DNA from: Halomonas sp. THAF5a | GTDB taxonomy: Bacteria; Pseudomonadota; Gammaproteobacteria; Pseudomonadales; Halomonadaceae | Direction of reading: 5' to 3' | Length of the DNA stretch: 64,000 nucleotides | Assembly (NCBI RefSeq): GCF_009363755.1 | Contig: NZ_CP045417.1 | Location: 2,108,001 to 2,172,000 of the forward strand | In this document: piece after piece, positions 59,431 to 64,000 of the stretch | Position numbering within the stretch: the stretch's first letter is position 1 | Layout: the number at the start of each line of letters is the position of its first letter | The notes under the pieces: generated by a model | Database searches by the model: none | Told to the model about the DNA's origin: nothing | The model's input: only the letters and a program-made list of their open reading frames with translations | Translations under genes and position numbers: made by a program

Positions 59431-60039
59431 TCAGGCGGTCTCCCGCTGACCGAGCTTCAGGATCAGCTGCAGTCGGTCGCGCACGCCGAGCTTGCGGAAG
59501 ATGGCACCGAGGTGCGCCTTGACGGTGCGCTCGGTGATATCGAGCCGCCGCGCGACCTCCTTGTTGCTCTGCCCCTCGGCCACGGCCAGCGCCACGAGCC
59601 GCTCGCGCTCGGTCAGCTCGGTGAGCACCTCGTCGTGCTGCCGCGATTCACCCCCGAGGGCACGATAGGCACTGCCCATGACCCGGGCCAGCAGCTCCGG
59701 AGGCACCCAGATACCTCGATGGCGCGTGACCAGCGCCATCTGGCGCAGCAGCTCGGGGGGCGACAGGGCGTGAGCATAGCCGCGGGCGCCTGCGTCGAGG
59801 GCCCGCAGGGCCTCCAGCGAGTCGGGGTTATCACTCAGCACCTGAACGATGGCCCCCCGGCCACTCAGCAGGGTCACCAGGGCCGGCCAGGCCTCGAGAT
59901 GACTCATCACCCAGACGCTGTCGCCCTCGCCTGCCTGAGCGCGGGCCTGCTGGCGACTGACCAGGCGAATCTCGCCGAAGGCCGCGCGCCAGCGAGGACT
60001 CTCGTCACGGCCATCACAGACGAAGAGTTCTGTCATCAT
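59431..60039 (-). CDS. LuxR-type regulator with a degenerate receiver-like domain, in the Lap secretion operon
   Basis: 202 residues. The C terminus is a LuxR helix-turn-helix: LTERERLVALAVAEGQSNKEVARRLDITERTVKAH and L-G-A-I-F-RKLGVRDR. The N-terminal 120 residues look like a response-regulator fold, but the usual phosphorylated Asp is missing (V-W-V-M-S-H-L-E at that place), as in CsgD/VpsT-type regulators of biofilm matrix. A cyclic-di-GMP-binding W-x-x-R motif of VpsT type is not evident. ATG at 60037-60039 overlaps the lapC stop (ATGA) after GGGAG; the in-frame start 8 codons upstream is rejected. It lies between the exporter and adhesin genes, so it may control the adhesin. Confidence 0.83.
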   Translation of the reverse strand: MMTELFVCDGRDESPRWRAAFGEIRLVSRQQARAQAGEGDSVWVMSHLEAWPALVTLLSGRGAIVQVLSDNPDSLEALRALDAGARGYAHALSPPELLRQMALVTRHRGIWVPPELLARVMGSAYRALGGESRQHDEVLTELTERERLVALAVAEGQSNKEVARRLDITERTVKAHLGAIFRKLGVRDRLQLILKLGQRETA

Positions 60040-61463
60040 CGTTCTCCCATGGAGTTTTCCCAAGCCCGCAGCACGGGCTTGAGCAAAAACTGCATCACGG
60101 TGCGCTTGCCGGTCAGGATATCCACCTGGGCCGTCATGCCCGGGATCACCTCCATCTCGCGGTGCTGCTGGGCATCCTGTCGAGTACGCACTCGCACCAG
60201 GTAGAAGGTGTTGCCCTCATCATCGGTGATGGTGTCGGCGCTGATGTGGTCGAGTTCGGCCTCGAGGCCGCCGTAGATAGCGAAGTCGTAGGCGGTCAGC
60301 TTGATGGTGGCCGGCTGGCCGGGCCGCAGGAAGGCGATGTCCTGGGGCGCGATGCGCGCCTCCACCAGCAGGGCATCGTCGGTAGGCACGATGTCGACCA
60401 CCTCCTGGCCGGGCTGGGCCACCCCGCCCCGGGTCGTGATCCCCAGCCGCTGCACCACTCCGTCGACCGGCGAGCGGATCTCCGACAGGCGCACCCTGTC
60501 CTCGAGCCCGGCACTCGACTCGTCGAGGGCGGCCAGCTCGCCGAGGGTCCGGGAGAGCTCGGTCCGCCACTCGGTGCGCGCATTGAGCTCCACTTCACGC
60601 AGCTGGGCCTGGGCCTCGTCGATCGCCGATTGTAGGCGTTCGACCTGGGCGGTAGCCTGGTTGCGTTCGCCGCTGGCCCGGGACACCTCGCGACGCAGGC
60701 GCAGCACCTCGACCTCGGAGACGGCCCCGGACTGCAGCAGGGGCCGCGTGAGATTGAGCTCCTGGCTGGCCATGCCCAGCTCCCGGGCCGCCGTGTCGCG
60801 GCGCGACTGGGCCTCGTCGAGCTCGGCGCGGCGCTGGGCGAGCCGCTCCTCGAGGATGCTCTGCTCCTCGGCCAGCTTCGCGAGGGCATTCTCGTAGAGT
60901 TCGCGCTCCTGGTCGACGATGTTCGGCGCCTTGTTGACCAGCGCCTCGGCCGGCATGAACGACGAGCCGGTAGCCAGCGCCCGCAGCCGCTCCGCGCGCG
61001 CCTGCAGCGACTGGGCCGTGGCGCGGTTCTCGCGGAAGCTGGAGAGAAAGCGCGTGGGATCGATGCGCATCAGCAGCTCGCCCGCCTCGACACGCTCGCC
61101 CTCGCGCACCAGGATCTCCTGCACCACCCCGCCGTCGAAGGACTGCACCCGCTGCAGCTGGCTGGAGGGGATCACCCTGCCCGTGCCGCGAGTCACCTCA
61201 TCGATGGGCGCCAGCCAGGCCCAGGCCAGCAGCGCCGCCACGGCCAGCACCACCACGTAGAGGAAGGCCCGGGCCCGGATGGGATCCTGCTGGAGTCGCG
61301 CCCAGTCGGCGTCGCTCGCCCAGTCGCGGTTCAGGTGGGCGGCGCTGACGCGGCGAGCGAAGAGCCGGTCGATGAAGGGACGAAACGGCCGCCCGCCCGT
61401 CTCCGAGAAGCGGCCGATGGCCTCGAAGCCCTGCTGTTCGGCGCTCTTGCGCGAATCCCCCAT
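60036..61463 (-). CDS. lapC: HlyD-family membrane fusion protein of the adhesin type I secretion system
   Basis: 475 residues. One membrane helix lies at about 66-88 (A-F-L-Y-V-V-V-L-A-V-AALLAWAWL), with an N-terminal cytoplasmic leader. GTGRVIPSSQLQRVQSFDGGVVQEILVREGERV is the lipoyl-like half, followed by a long coiled coil (about 140-310) that reaches across the periplasm, then the second lipoyl half and a beta-barrel ending with V-IPGMTAQVDILTGKRTVM. It joins LapB to the outer-membrane pore. It overlaps lapB by one base (TGATG). Confidence 0.93.
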   Translation of the reverse strand: MGDSRKSAEQQGFEAIGRFSETGGRPFRPFIDRLFARRVSAAHLNRDWASDADWARLQQDPIRARAFLYVVVLAVAALLAWAWLAPIDEVTRGTGRVIPSSQLQRVQSFDGGVVQEILVREGERVEAGELLMRIDPTRFLSSFRENRATAQSLQARAERLRALATGSSFMPAEALVNKAPNIVDQERELYENALAKLAEEQSILEERLAQRRAELDEAQSRRDTAARELGMASQELNLTRPLLQSGAVSEVEVLRLRREVSRASGERNQATAQVERLQSAIDEAQAQLREVELNARTEWRTELSRTLGELAALDESSAGLEDRVRLSEIRSPVDGVVQRLGITTRGGVAQPGQEVVDIVPTDDALLVEARIAPQDIAFLRPGQPATIKLTAYDFAIYGGLEAELDHISADTITDDEGNTFYLVRVRTRQDAQQHREMEVIPGMTAQVDILTGKRTVMQFLLKPVLRAWENSMGER

Positions 61464-63640
61464 CAGCTGGCCCTCCCGATCTGGCCCTTGCGCAGGGCCT
61501 CCACCACCTTGTCCCTCGGCCCGTCGGCGACCACCTTGCCGGCATCGATGACCACGATGCGGTCGACCAGCGACAGCAGCGAGGTGCGATGGGTGACGAT
61601 CACCAGGGTCTTGCCCTGGCCGTAGGCCTTGAGGTTGGCCTTGAAGGCCTCCTCGCTGGCGTGGTCCATGGCGCTGGTCGGCTCGTCGAGCAGCAGGATG
61701 CGTGGGTCGTGGACCAGCGCCCGGGCGATGGCCACCGCCTGACGCTGGCCGCCGGAGAGCATCTGGCCGCGCTCACCCACCGGCAGGTCGACGCCTTGGG
61801 GATGGGCGTTGACCAGGCCATCGAGGCCGCTCAGCTTGATGGCACGCAGCAGCGCCTCGTCATCCACGCCGTCGCTGCCGCCCCCGGCGACGATGTTGTC
61901 GCGCAGCGAGCCGAAGAACAGGCTGACATCCTGGGGCACGTAGCCGATATGGCGACGCAGCTGCAGCGGATCGAACTGGCGGATGTCCACGCCGTCGACG
62001 GTCACCGCCCCCGCCGTGGGCTGGTAGAGCCCCAGCAGCAGCTTGTTGAGCGAGGTCTTGCCGCAGCCCACCCGCCCCAGCAGCGCCACCCGCTCGCCCG
62101 GCTCGACGGTCAGCGAGACGTCGCGCAGGGCGTCGCGCTCCGCCTCGGGATAGCGCAGCGAGACCTTGTCGAAGCGGATCTCGCCGCGCACCACCGGGCG
62201 GTCGATGAAGGCCTTGCCGTCGGGTCGCTCCACCGGGCGCTCCATCACCGCATCCAGCGACTGCAGCGCCGTGGAGGCCTGGTGGTACTGCGCGAGCAGC
62301 GCCGCGGCCTGGCTGATCGGCGCCATGGCCCGCGACGACAGCAGGTAGGCCGCGATCAGTCCGCCCTGGGTCAGGTTGCCCTCGATGATCTGGTAGACCC
62401 CGATCAGGATCACGCACACCGCCACGCTGTGCTGGGCCCAGAGCGCTACGCTCGAGACCGAGGAGCTGACCAGGCGCAGCTGGGCGGAGGTCCGCGACAG
62501 GAAGGCCGAGGCCTTCTCCCAGCTGCCCTGGAGGCGGCTCTCGGCGCGCAGCGACTTGACGGTCTCCAGGCTCGAGAGCGATTCGACCAGGGTGGCGTTG
62601 CGCTGGGCTCCCACTCGCCAGGTGGTCTCGGAGAGCTCGTGGAGCTTGCCCTGGGCGGCCAGGGCGTAGAGCAGCACGAAGACGATGCCGACCAGCAGCG
62701 GGATCACCAGCGGCGGGCCGATCAGCGCGATGATGCCCACGAACAGCAGCACGAAGGGCAGGTCGACCAGCGCCACCACCGTGGCGGAGCCGATGAAGGC
62801 CCGCACCGACTCGAAGGACTGCAGGGTGGCCGCGAAGGAGCCGGTGGAGGCGGGACGCGCCTCCATGCGCAGGCCCAGCACCCGCGCCATGATCGACGAC
62901 GACAGCTTGACGTCGGCGCGACTCGCTGCCAGGTCGACGAAGGCGTTGCGCATCAGGCGCAGGGCCAGGTCGAAGCAGAGCACGAGGAAGATACCCGCCG
63001 CCAGCACCCAGAGCGTCTCGGTGGCGTGATTCGGCACCACACGGTCGTAGACGTTGAGCACGAACAGCGGCATCGCCACAGCGAAGAGGTTGATCACCAC
63101 CGACCCCGCGATGACATCGCGGTAGAGCCGACGATTCTCGCGGATGACGCCCCAGAACCAGTGGCGCGCACGCTGCCGGTTGACCTCGGGCCCACGGTCG
63201 TCGAAGCGAAAGCGCGGACGCACGTAGATCGCCTGGCCGCTGTAGCTCGACTGCAGGCCGTCCAGGCTAACCTCGGTCTCGGCGTCACCGAGCTCGGGAA
63301 AGATCACCCGGGCCCGGCGCGCCTTGAGGTCCAGCGCCAGCAGCACGCAGGCACGTCCCGGCTCGAGCAGCAGCACGGCGGGAAACAGGGCGGGATTGAG
63401 CTGCACCAGACGGCTCTCGGTGATCCGCGCGGTGAGCCCGGCGCGGGCCGCGGCACGCGCGAAGACGCCGGGCGTCAGCCTCCCCTGCTCGAGGGGCAGG
63501 CCGGCGATCAGCGAATCGGCGGTGGCCGCCCGATCATGCACCTGGGCGATGGTCTGCAGGCATTCGAGCAGCTCGTCATGCACCGCCGACCGAGCGGGCC
63601 CCATGCCCGGATCCAGCGCTTCCTTCTGCGTCACAGCCAC
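61463..63640 (-). CDS. lapB: Type I secretion ABC transporter ATPase with C39-like domain
   Basis: 725 residues. The first 150 form a C39 peptidase-like domain without the catalytic Cys (it reads D-S-L-I-A-G-L-P-L), as usual in adhesin/RTX exporters. The transmembrane domain spans about 165-450, opening with N-R-R-LYRDVIAGSVVINLFAVA. The nucleotide-binding domain has Walker A in G-RVGCGKTS, signature LSGGQRQAVAIARAL, Walker B ILLLDEPTSAMD and the H-loop V-THR. It powers export of the giant adhesin. The start is GTG at 63638-63640; a second GTG two codons later has a better-spaced GAGG and is a fair alternative. Confidence 0.93.
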   Translation of the reverse strand: MAVTQKEALDPGMGPARSAVHDELLECLQTIAQVHDRAATADSLIAGLPLEQGRLTPGVFARAAARAGLTARITESRLVQLNPALFPAVLLLEPGRACVLLALDLKARRARVIFPELGDAETEVSLDGLQSSYSGQAIYVRPRFRFDDRGPEVNRQRARHWFWGVIRENRRLYRDVIAGSVVINLFAVAMPLFVLNVYDRVVPNHATETLWVLAAGIFLVLCFDLALRLMRNAFVDLAASRADVKLSSSIMARVLGLRMEARPASTGSFAATLQSFESVRAFIGSATVVALVDLPFVLLFVGIIALIGPPLVIPLLVGIVFVLLYALAAQGKLHELSETTWRVGAQRNATLVESLSSLETVKSLRAESRLQGSWEKASAFLSRTSAQLRLVSSSVSSVALWAQHSVAVCVILIGVYQIIEGNLTQGGLIAAYLLSSRAMAPISQAAALLAQYHQASTALQSLDAVMERPVERPDGKAFIDRPVVRGEIRFDKVSLRYPEAERDALRDVSLTVEPGERVALLGRVGCGKTSLNKLLLGLYQPTAGAVTVDGVDIRQFDPLQLRRHIGYVPQDVSLFFGSLRDNIVAGGGSDGVDDEALLRAIKLSGLDGLVNAHPQGVDLPVGERGQMLSGGQRQAVAIARALVHDPRILLLDEPTSAMDHASEEAFKANLKAYGQGKTLVIVTHRTSLLSLVDRIVVIDAGKVVADGPRDKVVEALRKGQIGRAS

Positions 63641-63655
63641 CTCATTACATCAAAG

Positions 63656-63681
63656 CGCCCCACCGCGACCACGGTGGGGCG
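63656..63681 (-). terminator. Terminator of the SPOR-domain gene
   Basis: A 10-bp perfect stem (63656-63665 with 63672-63681) with a 6-base loop. On the minus strand it ends in CTTTG. It separates the SPOR-domain gene from lapB, which lies 15 bases further on. Confidence 0.7.
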
Positions 63682-63721
63682 AAGCATGTCGGCAGGCCAA
63701 ACCTGCCCGTTTCGTGTCCGC

Positions 63722-64000
63722 TCAGCCGCGCACCGCGTAGCTATCGGCGAAGCCCATGGTCTCGAGCCTTCCACGCAGCGGCGCCAGCGCGGCGCGGTCG
63801 GCGATCGGCCCCAGCTGGACACGGTGCAGACTCCCGGTGGATTCCAGCCTGACGGGCAGATCGAACTCACCTTCCAGCCGAGCGCCGAGCCCACTGGCTC
63901 GCGCCTCACTCGAGAGGGCAGCCACCTGCAGGAAGGTGCCTTCAAGTGGTTCCGATAATACCGGCTCGGCGCGTCCGCTCAAATCCAGATTTTCACCGAC
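63722..64000 (-). CDS. rlpA: SPOR-domain protein, probably RlpA, C-terminal fragment
   Basis: The reading frame is open to the right edge, so the true start is outside the window. The visible 92 residues form a SPOR domain (F-LQVAALSSEARASGL, then L-H-RVQLGPIADRAALAPLRGRL and GF-x-x-S-YAVRG). SPOR domains bind glycan strands lacking stem peptides at the septum. The pattern and ending fit RlpA, a septal lytic transglycosylase-type lipoprotein; other SPOR proteins are possible. It is not part of the Lap operon because a terminator lies between. Confidence 0.7.
   Translation of the reverse strand, partial: VGENLDLSGRAEPVLSEPLEGTFLQVAALSSEARASGLGARLEGEFDLPVRLESTGSLHRVQLGPIADRAALAPLRGRLETMGFADSYAVRG

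Overview
The window is GC-rich chromosomal DNA from a gammaproteobacterium. The best guess is a halophilic member of the Halomonadaceae (Halomonas and relatives). This rests on gene content rather than on a marker gene: a glycine-betaine-type binding protein, acidic proteins, the gyrA-serC-pheA-tyrA/aroA-cmk-rpsA block arranged much as in Pseudomonas, MvaT instead of classical H-NS, PpsA/PpsR, and a Pseudomonas-type Lap adhesion system. No rRNA, tRNA, insertion sequence, prophage or CRISPR array was seen.

Layout. 1-5 kb: end of a betaine-binding protein, then a leftward molybdenum-hydroxylase operon (2Fe-2S subunit, Mo subunit, XdhC, MocA). 5-9.5 kb: divergent ppsA and ppsR, then a nitrilase-superfamily hydrolase. 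9.5-12 kb: glutarate catabolism (glutaryl-CoA dehydrogenase and its CoA-transferase) behind a promoter that carries a palindrome. 12-19.4 kb: a MATE exporter, a valine-degradation operon (isobutyryl-CoA dehydrogenase, 3-hydroxyisobutyryl-CoA hydrolase, 3-hydroxyisobutyrate dehydrogenase), and, divergent from it, a LiuR-like MerR regulator with an acyl-CoA synthetase. Two blocks of short tandem repeats follow the synthetase. 19.6-25 kb: hpt and nagZ; divergent pilD, coaE, yacG and a Tus-like replication-terminator protein; then a small protein that resembles only the oligomerisation part of MvaT, next to mvaT itself. 25-35 kb: the leftward gyrA-serC-pheA-tyrA/aroA-cmk-rpsA cluster. 35-39 kb: thioesterase, rdgC, a PlsC-type acyltransferase and a cation-efflux transporter.

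39-64 kb is the striking part: an almost complete Lap system for cyclic-di-GMP-controlled surface adhesion. It holds lapG (periplasmic protease) and lapD (degenerate GGDEF-EAL receptor) on the plus strand. Facing them are a small conserved gene, a 16.8-kb adhesin gene (5599 residues), a LuxR-type regulator, lapC (membrane fusion protein) and lapB (type I secretion ATPase). The adhesin has an N-terminal retention module with a TAAG motif at residues 109-112, the expected LapG cleavage site. After this come four 104-residue Ig-like repeats, exactly 38 tandem 112-residue repeats (336 bp each) that appear identical at the DNA level, a von Willebrand A domain, RTX calcium-binding repeats and a C-terminal secretion region. 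The outer-membrane partner (LapE/TolC) is not in the window. The window ends inside a SPOR-domain gene, probably rlpA.

How the Lap genes should work together, from the Pseudomonas fluorescens model: LapB, LapC and a TolC-like pore export the adhesin, which stays plugged in the pore by its N-terminal module. With high cyclic-di-GMP, LapD holds LapG and the adhesin stays on the surface. With low cyclic-di-GMP, LapG is freed, cuts at TAAG and releases the adhesin.
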